Below are positions 1-5,006 of a stretch of DNA of 5,121 bases, piece by piece. Every line of letters begins with the position of its first letter. Positions within the stretch are counted from its first letter, which is position 1. The DNA comes from Spirochaetia bacterium. GTDB taxonomy: Bacteria > Spirochaetota > Spirochaetia > Treponematales > Breznakiellaceae. A model generated the notes under the pieces. That model made no database searches. It had not been told where the DNA came from and saw only the letters and a program-made list of their open reading frames with translations. A program made the position numbers and the translations under genes. The DNA lies in the NCBI GenBank assembly GCA_026002305.1, contig BOBI01000112.1:1-5121 (forward strand). Direction: 5' to 3'.

Positions 1-43
1 CAAGCCAGCCGATAGTTATATTCACGTCAATTTTTGTAATGCC

Positions 44-80
44 GCCGGATTCCCGTTTCTTTGCGGGTAACGGCTTTTTT
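44..80 (+). terminator. Probable intrinsic terminator of an upstream transcription unit
   Basis: GCCG at 44-47 can pair with CGGC at 71-74, and CCCG at 52-55 with CGGG at 64-67, leaving an 8-base loop and small internal bulges. Six T follow at 75-80. This is the usual form of a rho-independent terminator reading rightwards. It implies that a gene on the + strand ends just before or at the window start, but that gene cannot be identified from the few bases left. The stem is interrupted, so this is weaker than the terminator at 2254-2284. Confidence 0.55.
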
Positions 81-87
81 ATATACT
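61..87 (+). promoter_or_regulatory. Candidate sigma70-type promoter for the lipoprotein gene
   Basis: TATACT at 82-87 matches the -10 consensus at five of six positions. A poor -35 (TTGCGG, 61-66) lies 15 bases upstream, shorter than the preferred 17. Transcription would start around 93-95, giving a very short leader that still contains the ribosome binding site. The -35 overlaps the terminator hairpin, so the two calls compete in part. The call rests on motif matching only. Confidence 0.3.
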
Positions 88-95
88 TTCATACT

Positions 96-102
96 AAAGG
101 AG
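96..102 (+). promoter_or_regulatory. Ribosome binding site of the lipoprotein gene
   Basis: AAAGGAG lies 7 bases before the ATG at 110, which is ideal Shine-Dalgarno spacing. It fixes the start at the codon that gives a complete lipoprotein signal peptide. Confidence 0.8.
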
Positions 103-109
103 TTATTTT

Positions 110-2221
110 ATGAAGAAATTTTTATTATTAGGCGGTCTCGTTACGGTTATAGCCATGGCAATTTTTATTGGCTGCTCGCAGCCCGCGGGCGAGACCGACG
201 CCATGGATGAGGATTCCGGCAAACTTCCCGCTTTAACGGGAAGCGTTTCCATTACGGGGACAAAAGCCGTCGACGGAAAATTAACGGCAAAAACATCCGC
301 GCTGGGCGGCTCGGGCGCCATAGCTTATAAATGGACAAACAGTAAGGAGGGCAGCGCGGTTATCGGCACAAGTCCGACTTATACGGTTGCGGAGGATGAT
401 GATAACTCGATAATAAGGGTAACCGTTAGCCGCGCGGGTTATTCGGGGGTAAAAAACGCCTCCGTAACCATTGGCACCGTGGAACCTACCCCGGTAGTAA
501 CCCATGCTCCGGACGAGCCGTGGTTAATAGGCGAGCAGGGCCCCGCCGGCGGAACAGTATTCTTTGTTAATGATGACCCTGATACCTACAGGGATTGGGA
601 TTACCTTGAAGCGGCCCCCCAGGATGTTCCGGGGCTGTTCGCATGGGCATCGGATGGTTATAAAGATGTTCACCTGGACGGGGAATTTTCCGTTGATATA
701 GGCAAAGGCGAGGCAAATACTACTTTTATATTAAAGGCGGATCCGGACGCACCGGCGGCAAAGGCTGCTACAGGTTACGAGCTTAACGGCTTTACCGACT
801 GGTTTCTTCCAAGCAGCGGGGAACTTAACGCGATGTACGAAAACAGGGCCGTTATAAGCGGCGATTTTGCCGACAGCTTCTACTGGTCGTCCTCGCAGAA
901 TCAGGATGCTAATGACGAAGCCTGGTACCAGAGGTTCGATAACGGGGATATATATTACTACGGCAACAAATACGGCACACATTATGTCCGGCCCGTGCGC
1001 GCCTTTTTAGCGGCACCGGAACCGACAGACTCACCGGAACCTGATCCGACAGACACACCAACGGCTACACCGTCGAGTTCACCAGCAGCCTCGCCTACAG
1101 CGTCCACCTCGCCAACAGCCACACCGTCGGGTTCACCAGCAGCCTCGCCTACAGCGTCCGCCTCGCCAACAGCCACACCGTCGGGTTCACCAGCAGCCTC
1201 GCCTACAGCGTCCGCCTCGCCAACAGCCACACCGTCGGGTTCACCAGCAGCCTCGCCTACAGCGTCCGCCTCGCCAACTGCCACACCGTCGGGTTCACCA
1301 GCAGCCTCGCCGACAGCGTCCGCCTCACCCACGGCTACACCGTCGAGTACGCCTACTCCAAGCTCCTCGTCCGCAAGCATTGCCTCCAGATTCGACATTG
1401 ACGTAACGGTGAACAGCGCGGACAAAGTAACGGATGTCTTTAACGCGCTGCACGATTATATCCAGAACAACCCTACTACCATTGGGAATCTTATCAAACT
1501 AGGCGACTATATTGACCTACATTCACTTTATGTTGAGGGAGATACAAACTATGAGACAGACTTAAATTACGGACACATTGACGCAACAAATACCAATGTT
1601 ACCGCAGGTGGTACCGCATACGGCAAATTGTTGCGCCTTATTGTGGTGGGCATCAATTCATTTAACGGTTATAACGGCAACAACATGCCGCACGTGGTGT
1701 TTCATTTTCAAAATATCCCCGGCAAACATAAGATGAATAATAGCAACATCAATTCAACCGGCTATTTAAACAGTACAATGCGAAAATATCTGGTTCCTGT
1801 TAGCGGCAGCGGGGGTAATTTTTTAACAGGTTTGATAGACGCGGGAGTGCCCTATGAGGTTCTTTGGGCGCCAAACCGCGTTGTGGCAAGCAGGGGAGGC
1901 GTAACGCCGGTCCCGGTCCCACAGACAATTACCGACAGATTATGGCTGCCAACTGAACGGGAGATGTTTGGGGACCCTCCCTATACTCCTAATGGCCCAT
2001 ATTCGGTAATTGACGTTGAGACTGCTGCGAATCAAACAAGTTTTACGGGATTTTATACAGATCATATTGCTCCCAGAAAAAATGGCGCTACTAACATGTA
2101 TTGGCTGGCTTCACCCCGTGCCGCTACCGCGTCTGACTTTTGTCTTGTCAACGGTGGTGTTCCCCACTTTAACAGCGCGAGTTCGGCTCGTGGCGTTGCC
2201 CCTGCTTTCTGTGTCAAATAA
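110..2221 (+). CDS. Multidomain surface lipoprotein: Ig-like, DUF1566/Lcl_C-like, PT/S-rich repeat linker, DUF6273-like C-terminus
   Basis: A 703-residue protein. The N-terminus has two lysines, a hydrophobic stretch and a relaxed spirochaete-style lipobox (F-I-G-C) with Cys22, so it is probably lipid-anchored and surface or periplasmic. Residues 42-125 form an Ig-like repeat (LTGSVSITGT start, YKW core, YTV near the middle). Residues 138-299 look like DUF1566/Lcl_C: GPAGGTVFF opening, DWFLPSSGELNAMY at about 230-243, YWSSS at 258 and a VRPVRAF end. Residues 302-422 are a Pro/Thr/Ser/Ala linker with five 18-residue repeats. Residues 423-703 resemble DUF6273: GYLNSTMRKYL near 551, DRLWLPTEREMFG at 609, YWLASPR at 664 and a GVAPAFCVK terminus. 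Both C-terminal modules recall C-type-lectin-like folds, so ligand binding or adhesion is plausible, but the ligand is unknown. The start is set by the AAAGGAG site. The gene is monocistronic, with a terminator 33 bases after the stop. Domain names come from motif memory, not a search. Confidence 0.9.
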   Translation: MKKFLLLGGLVTVIAMAIFIGCSQPAGETDAMDEDSGKLPALTGSVSITGTKAVDGKLTAKTSALGGSGAIAYKWTNSKEGSAVIGTSPTYTVAEDDDNSIIRVTVSRAGYSGVKNASVTIGTVEPTPVVTHAPDEPWLIGEQGPAGGTVFFVNDDPDTYRDWDYLEAAPQDVPGLFAWASDGYKDVHLDGEFSVDIGKGEANTTFILKADPDAPAAKAATGYELNGFTDWFLPSSGELNAMYENRAVISGDFADSFYWSSSQNQDANDEAWYQRFDNGDIYYYGNKYGTHYVRPVRAFLAAPEPTDSPEPDPTDTPTATPSSSPAASPTASTSPTATPSGSPAASPTASASPTATPSGSPAASPTASASPTATPSGSPAASPTASASPTATPSGSPAASPTASASPTATPSSTPTPSSSSASIASRFDIDVTVNSADKVTDVFNALHDYIQNNPTTIGNLIKLGDYIDLHSLYVEGDTNYETDLNYGHIDATNTNVTAGGTAYGKLLRLIVVGINSFNGYNGNNMPHVVFHFQNIPGKHKMNNSNINSTGYLNSTMRKYLVPVSGSGGNFLTGLIDAGVPYEVLWAPNRVVASRGGVTPVPVPQTITDRLWLPTEREMFGDPPYTPNGPYSVIDVETAANQTSFTGFYTDHIAPRKNGATNMYWLASPRAATASDFCLVNGGVPHFNSASSARGVAPAFCVK
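872..1005 (+). other. Variable-region-like segment of the DUF1566-type domain
   Basis: This covers residues 255 to about 299, from just before YWSSS to VRPVRAF. In DGR target proteins of the C-type-lectin fold, the comparable stretch is the one rewritten from an adenine-rich template. Here many codons have the form NNC or NNT (TAC TAC GGC AAC, TAC GGC, CAT TAT), which is what random substitution of AAC/AAT codons would leave. The 3' flank (GTCCGGCCCGTGCGCGCC) is GC-rich. No template repeat or reverse transcriptase lies in the window, so current diversification is only a hypothesis. Confidence 0.3.
1061..1348 (+). repeat. Tandem 54-bp repeat (five copies plus a partial) encoding the PT/S-rich linker
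   Basis: Units start at 1061, 1115, 1169, 1223 and 1277, with an 18-base partial sixth unit from 1331. Each encodes 18 residues: TATPSGSP, then AASPTASASP. Copies 2, 3 and 4 are identical at every base, while the outer copies carry a few substitutions, the pattern expected from unequal crossing-over or slippage. The period is a multiple of three, so copy-number change would lengthen or shorten the linker without breaking the frame. The linker is probably an extended spacer between the two globular modules. Copy number may be mis-assembled if the reads were short. Confidence 0.95.
2090..2215 (+). other. Second variable-region-like segment at the lipoprotein C-terminus
   Basis: This covers residues 661-702, from NMYWLASPR to GVAPAFC, at the extreme 3' end of the gene, where DGR variable regions usually lie. 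Between the conserved YWLASPR and GVAPAFC anchors, most codons end in T or C (CGT GCC GCT ACC, GGT GGT GTT CCC CAC), compatible with mutated AAY codons. Two cysteines (in DFC and AFC) bracket the segment. DGR involvement is inferred by analogy and no template is visible nearby. Confidence 0.28.
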
Positions 2222-2253
2222 AACAGCCTAACAAAACTATCTGCTAACCCAAC

Positions 2254-2284
2254 CCCCCGCGCCGTTTGGTGCGGGGGTTTTTTT
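2254..2284 (+). terminator. Strong intrinsic terminator of the lipoprotein gene
   Basis: CCCCCGCGCC (2254-2263) pairs with GGTGCGGGGG (2268-2277) with a single G-T wobble and a GTTT loop, followed by seven T at 2278-2284. It lies 33 bases after the stop codon. The GC-rich ten-pair stem with a T run is a textbook rho-independent terminator, and it separates this gene from the one at 3014. Confidence 0.93.
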
Positions 2285-2295
2285 CTGCCTGATCG

Positions 2296-2313
2296 GTGCC
2301 AGGCACTTTTTTT
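2296..2313 (+). terminator. Short hairpin plus T run, possible back-up terminator or repeat remnant
   Basis: GTGC (2296-2299) and GCAC (2303-2306) flank a 3-base loop, and seven T follow at 2307-2313. The stem has only four pairs, so termination would be weak. The same GGTGCCAGGCAC core is familiar from REP-like and transposase-flanking repeats in many bacteria, so it could equally be the edge of the repeat region that follows. Confidence 0.3.
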
Positions 2314-2420
2314 GTGCGTAAAGGACGCGGAGCTTTTGTATGTAAATTTTCTAAATTTCCCTGCGGTCTTGCGTGAAACGCGAAGTGGAAGGAGGCTTCT
2401 TTTGTTAATTATCAATTGAT

Positions 2421-2459
2421 CTTCCCTATGTTAGCGTTAAATGCGTTTTTCTGCTTTTG
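2421..2459 (+). repeat. Intergenic repeat, copy A
   Basis: A 39-bp unit from CTTCCCTATG to CTGCTTTTG. It matches copy B at 2589-2627 at 36 of 39 positions with no gaps. Its 3' end CTGCTTTTG also faces an inverted CAAAAGCAG at 2500-2508, forming an imperfect palindrome across 2451-2508. Confidence 0.9.
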
Positions 2460-2508
2460 GGGGTAAAGGCGGCGTGTGCCCTTTGGCTTAATTACCCGAC
2501 AAAAGCAG
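2451..2508. repeat. Imperfect palindrome overlapping copy A
   Basis: CTGCTTTTG-GGGGTAA (2451-2466) is complementary to TTACCC-GA-CAAAAGCAG (2492-2508) apart from a two-base offset. AAAGGC and GCCCTTT inside continue the pairing loosely. The transcript could fold into a hairpin of about 58 bases. No T run follows, so it is not a simple terminator. Confidence 0.55.
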
Positions 2509-2588
2509 AGGTGCATTCTGTTCTGAAATTGGTACTATGATGCAAACGCTCGCAGGTTCCATTGCGGAATGGATGGGGCTGCCTGTTT

Positions 2589-2627
2589 CTTCCCTGTGTT
2601 AGCGTCAAATACGTTTTTCTGCTTTTG
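2589..2627 (+). repeat. Intergenic repeat, copy B
   Basis: Direct copy of the 39-bp unit at 2421-2459 with three substitutions, 168 bases downstream. It lies just outside the left arm of the 17-bp inverted repeat at 2637, so it forms part of an extended palindrome with copy C. Confidence 0.9.
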
Positions 2628-2636
2628 CTATATAGG

Positions 2637-2769
2637 CGGCAGGGCGGTCAAAGGTTGCATTGCGTAGCGTATTGCGTAAATGCTGGTTAAAGCGCCACTG
2701 GTGATCAAAATAAAGATGACGTCCAGATAGCACTAACGCGGAGCAATGTGTTCTTTGACCGCCCTGCCG
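2637..2769. repeat. 17-bp perfect inverted repeat enclosing 99 bases
   Basis: CGGCAGGGCGGTCAAAG at 2637-2653 is the exact reverse complement of 2753-2769. Complementarity resumes further in (CATTGC near 2658, GCAATG near 2742) and further out (TTTTTCTGC in copy B, GCAGAAAAA in copy C), so the palindrome extends imperfectly over roughly 2612-2793. Such a structure fits a MITE or REP-type element, or a structured RNA. No transposase is visible. Confidence 0.85.
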
Positions 2770-2807
2770 TTTTTGTGTTAAGGGCAGAAAAAATGTATTT
2801 GGAGCGG
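2766..2807 (-). repeat. Intergenic repeat, copy C (inverted)
   Basis: GCCGTTTTTGTGTTAAGGG followed by GCAGAAAAAATGTATTTG. It recurs at 2816-2858 with two substitutions and one extra A. Its 3' half is a degenerate reverse complement of the core of copies A and B (CAAATACG-TTTTTCTGC), which places it in the same family in the opposite orientation. Confidence 0.8.
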
Positions 2808-2815
2808 GGGCGCAC

Positions 2816-2858
2816 GCCGTTTTTGTGTTAAAGGCAGAAAAAAATGTATTTGGATCGG
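2816..2858 (-). repeat. Intergenic repeat, copy D (inverted)
   Basis: Tandem neighbour of copy C with a start-to-start distance of 50 bases. Differences from C are G to A in AAGGC, one extra A in the A run and G to T near the end (GGATCGG). Copies C and D together mirror copies A and B on the other side of the inverted repeat. Confidence 0.8.
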
Positions 2859-2939
2859 CGTGCAGAATTAAAAGCACTATACAATCTGCCCGGGAAACCG
2901 ATCCGCATTTGACACGGGGACGGTGGAAGATCAACTTTT

Positions 2940-2969
2940 TTGAAAATTTTTATAAATTTTGCCGATAAA
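2940..2969 (+). promoter_or_regulatory. Candidate promoter of the vWA protein gene
   Basis: TTGAAA at 2940-2945 is followed 18 bases later by GATAAA at 2964-2969, four of six against the -10 consensus. An exact TTGACA at 2909-2914 has no good -10 at the right distance. The surrounding sequence is AT-rich and precedes a leader of about 40 bases. Evidence is motif matching only. Confidence 0.3.
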
Positions 2970-3000
2970 CAGAGAGGTATACCCTACTTTTTTATTCTTG

Positions 3001-3008
3001 GGAGGGGG
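3001..3008 (+). promoter_or_regulatory. Ribosome binding site that fixes the vWA gene start
   Basis: GGAGGGGG ends 5 bases before the ATG at 3014. The next in-frame ATG (3032) has no comparable site, so the upstream start is preferred. The six extra residues simply lengthen the signal peptide n-region. Confidence 0.8.
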
Positions 3009-3013
3009 AATTT

Positions 3014-4972
3014 ATGTTTGGAAGAAACAATATGATTGAAAACGGAATTAAAAAGCGTCTTTTTGTGCTGCTTATGTTCGGTCTTGCTTTGGGTGCTTGG
3101 GCAGGAGGTGGAAATCAACCGTCTTTAAATGTACGCACCCCTTCGGAGAATTCGCGTCTCATTCTATTGGATTGGAGCAATGTAAAATCGCCGGAAAGGT
3201 CGAAATACGGATTGTACCGTGTCAACCGTGAGGAAAAAACTTACGCGATTATGCTGCAGGTTAATCCCGGTATTACTTCGGTACTAGACAGTGAATTAGA
3301 ACTGCCTCTTTCAAACTACTTTTACAAGATTGAATCGGTAGAAATAAACAAAGAGCTTCCCGGCACAAAACCTATGCGGATAGCCGATAAGGAAATGGAA
3401 GCGCAGATCGCGTCTTCTTATTTTGTGAACGATCCCGATACGCTTCCCGAGCCTTCCGTTGTTTATGCTAATCAACGGACGGTACCGTCAGCTAATGCGG
3501 ACACGCGGGGTACGGTAAGAACAAACCTGCCGCCAAAACCGTCAAATGCGACAAACGCACGCTACAACACAAATACGGGCGCGGTAAACGACGGTATTTA
3601 TTTGGGAGCGGTTGTTTTTGCTGGACAAGCTACAGATTTAACGCAAAATCCTAATGGAAGCAGCGCGATGGTACTGCTGGATCCGGCGGGCAGGCAGGTT
3701 TTGCTGGAACATTTAGCGCTGGGGTATGTGCCGCAGTCAAGTTACGGAACCGCGCTTTACTATGCCGAACATAAGGCCATTGCAGGGCTAACAGAGCTTG
3801 AAAAGGCGGGGCGGCTGCCTGCGAATATTGATTCTGTTTCCATAATTACCTTTACCGATGGTATTGATACGAGTTCTACCGATGCGGCGTTTGCGCCGCT
3901 TGAGGGTCGCGATTTTAGACATTCTTCTTCGGGAACGGGATACCGCGCTTATATTAGCCAGCAATTACAGAGCAGGCGGATTGCCGGCAAGCCGATTAAC
4001 GCGTGGTCCATCGGTATACGCGGGCGTGATGTTCAAAATGAAAGTGATTTTTTGCAGACCCTGCAGTCGCTGTCTTCCGGGCAGGGCTATGTCGCTAACC
4101 TTGATGATCTTTCCGGGGTGGAGGAAAACCTGCTCGCAATAGCCGATGGTTTGAATGTATGGACACCCCAAGTTGATTTAACAATATCAACACCGGCTTA
4201 CCCTGTGGGTACCACCGTCCGTCTGACTTTTGATGATTGGGTTACCACGCCCTCCGATGCCGAATTTTTTGTTGATGCCCGTGTGGGCTGGACCGATAAC
4301 AGTTATATACTCAGCAATATTAAATCGTCAGGTGTTGCGCTTAACAATGTTCCGCGCTTGACAGGAAGGCGTGTAAGCAACGGTGTTGAATATGTTGTTA
4401 CCGTAAACAATGAATTCTCCGCGCAGAACATTAAACAATGGTACATTCAGCCGGGCGAAGAGGCTATGGGCTGGCAGTCAAACAGCGAATTCTCGATTAA
4501 AAAAGCATCGACCATTCAGCATGAGAGAAAATCGGCGCTTGTTTATTTGGTGCTTGATTGCAGCTCCTCGCTTAAACCGGAAGAAATTGACCGCATAAGA
4601 CGGGCAATCAATGTGTTTATAGATCGGTTGTACAATGCTTCTTCCCGTGCGGTAACATTGCCCGAAGTAGGAAAAGAAGCATTCACCAATGTTTTTTATC
4701 CGGGTAAAAAGCCTGACAATAGTTATGCACGGCAGCTGGACAATTATTCGAACCGGTGGGATGCTCAGCCTCCCGAGGAAAGTATGCAGTATCAAAAGCA
4801 GCAAATTTACAGCGTGCCTTCTCCTGTGGTGCAGCAAAGACAGAGTCCGCAGCAGGTTTACAGCGTGCCTCCTCCTGCGGTGCAACAAAGGCAGAGCCCG
4901 CAGCAGATTTATCAGCCGCCTGTATACCAGCCTCCGGCGCCGCCCCCCCGCGATGCCGCCCGCACCTTATAA
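3014..4972 (+). CDS. Secreted protein with fn3-like N-terminus, vWA sequence in possibly permuted order and YxxP-rich repeat tail; 3' end doubtful
   Basis: 652 residues as written. A signal peptide (KKR, hydrophobic core, AWA at 28-30) predicts export and cleavage after Ala30. Residues 34-115 look fibronectin-III-like (LDWSNV, YGLYRV, NYFYKIESV). Residues 193-380 match a vWA fold from its second strand onward: YLGAVVFA, then SYGTALYYA with the metal-site Thr near 246, ITFTDGID with Asp282, and INAWSIGIRG, but without the first DxSxS strand. Residues 384-505 look like a beta-rich domain. Residues 509-543 supply a hydrophobic strand, D515-C-S517-S-S519 (DxSxS) and a helix, exactly the missing first strand and helix. 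Residues 598-652 are Tyr/Pro/Gln-rich with two 17-residue repeats. vWA domains bind ligands through a metal ion, and the partner here is unknown. The stop at 4970 follows a C7 run, and the real protein may be longer. Confidence 0.87.
   Translation: MFGRNNMIENGIKKRLFVLLMFGLALGAWAGGGNQPSLNVRTPSENSRLILLDWSNVKSPERSKYGLYRVNREEKTYAIMLQVNPGITSVLDSELELPLSNYFYKIESVEINKELPGTKPMRIADKEMEAQIASSYFVNDPDTLPEPSVVYANQRTVPSANADTRGTVRTNLPPKPSNATNARYNTNTGAVNDGIYLGAVVFAGQATDLTQNPNGSSAMVLLDPAGRQVLLEHLALGYVPQSSYGTALYYAEHKAIAGLTELEKAGRLPANIDSVSIITFTDGIDTSSTDAAFAPLEGRDFRHSSSGTGYRAYISQQLQSRRIAGKPINAWSIGIRGRDVQNESDFLQTLQSLSSGQGYVANLDDLSGVEENLLAIADGLNVWTPQVDLTISTPAYPVGTTVRLTFDDWVTTPSDAEFFVDARVGWTDNSYILSNIKSSGVALNNVPRLTGRRVSNGVEYVVTVNNEFSAQNIKQWYIQPGEEAMGWQSNSEFSIKKASTIQHERKSALVYLVLDCSSSLKPEEIDRIRRAINVFIDRLYNASSRAVTLPEVGKEAFTNVFYPGKKPDNSYARQLDNYSNRWDAQPPEESMQYQKQQIYSVPSPVVQQRQSPQQVYSVPPPAVQQRQSPQQIYQPPVYQPPAPPPRDAARTL
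4162..4276. repeat. Left arm of a 115-bp exact inverted repeat
   Basis: This stretch inside the vWA gene (residues 384 to about 421) reappears as its exact reverse complement at 5007-5121. The right arm stops at the window end, so the repeat may continue further left than 4162. Identity includes third codon positions, which excludes an old paralogous copy. Confidence 0.97.
4805..4906 (+). repeat. Two tandem 51-bp repeats in the vWA protein tail
   Basis: Units 4805-4855 and 4856-4906 encode IYSVPSPVVQQRQSPQQ and VYSVPPPAVQQRQSPQQ, followed by the shorter IYQPP and VYQPP motifs. The DNA copies differ at a few positions. The low-complexity Tyr/Pro/Gln tail is probably extended, as in wall- or matrix-spanning stalks, but that role is inferred. 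Confidence 0.93.
4943..4949 (+). other. C7 homopolymer: probable frameshift site (sequencing error or phase variation)
   Basis: Seven C within the proline-rich tail. As written, the frame goes on to RDAARTL and stops at 4970. With six C the reading becomes PPPAMPPAPYKASAQAVTTTPG and remains open up to the junction at 5006. The shifted reading continues the preceding VYQPPAPP style far better than the written one. Homopolymeric C/G runs are both error-prone in sequencing and known phase-variation sites in surface-protein genes, and the sequence cannot tell these apart. Confidence 0.6.
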
Positions 4973-5006
4973 AGCGTCGGCACAGGCTGTAACAACAACG
5001 CCGGGT

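Larger units (their letters stand above)
2285..3000. other. 716-base non-coding region with clustered direct and inverted repeats
   Basis: No reading frame here has both a plausible start with a ribosome binding site and protein-like composition. From 2314 to 2420 I see only small weak hairpins, such as CTT-GCGT/ACGC-AAG around 2368-2385. From 2421 to 2860 there are four copies of one short repeat, two per orientation, and a 17-bp perfect inverted repeat. From 2861 to 3000 the sequence becomes AT-rich and holds the leader of the next gene. A non-autonomous mobile element or REP/MITE-like array is the best description. No transposase, terminal duplication or tRNA was recognised. Confidence 0.6.

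Noticed and set aside
1..15. Possible last codons of an upstream gene ending in TAG at 13-15
   Set aside because: Only four codons are visible and two other frames are also open here, so neither frame nor product can be supported. The terminator at 44-80 only suggests that an upstream gene exists.
982..1425. 147-codon minus-strand reading frame with Gly/Val/Glu/Ala repeats
   Set aside because: It is the antisense of the 54-bp tandem repeat, whose period is a multiple of three and so stays open in several frames. The + strand frame has the signal peptide, domains and ribosome binding site.
2062..2415. 117-codon minus-strand frame across the lipoprotein 3' end
   Set aside because: It overlaps the conserved C-terminal domain and runs through the strong terminator. 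It has no export signal or recognisable motif.
2605..2934. 109-codon reading frame on the minus strand
   Set aside because: It begins with TTG without a ribosome binding site, and its sequence consists largely of the intergenic repeats and the 17-bp inverted repeat. Repeated NTFF motifs in it simply reflect copies C and D.
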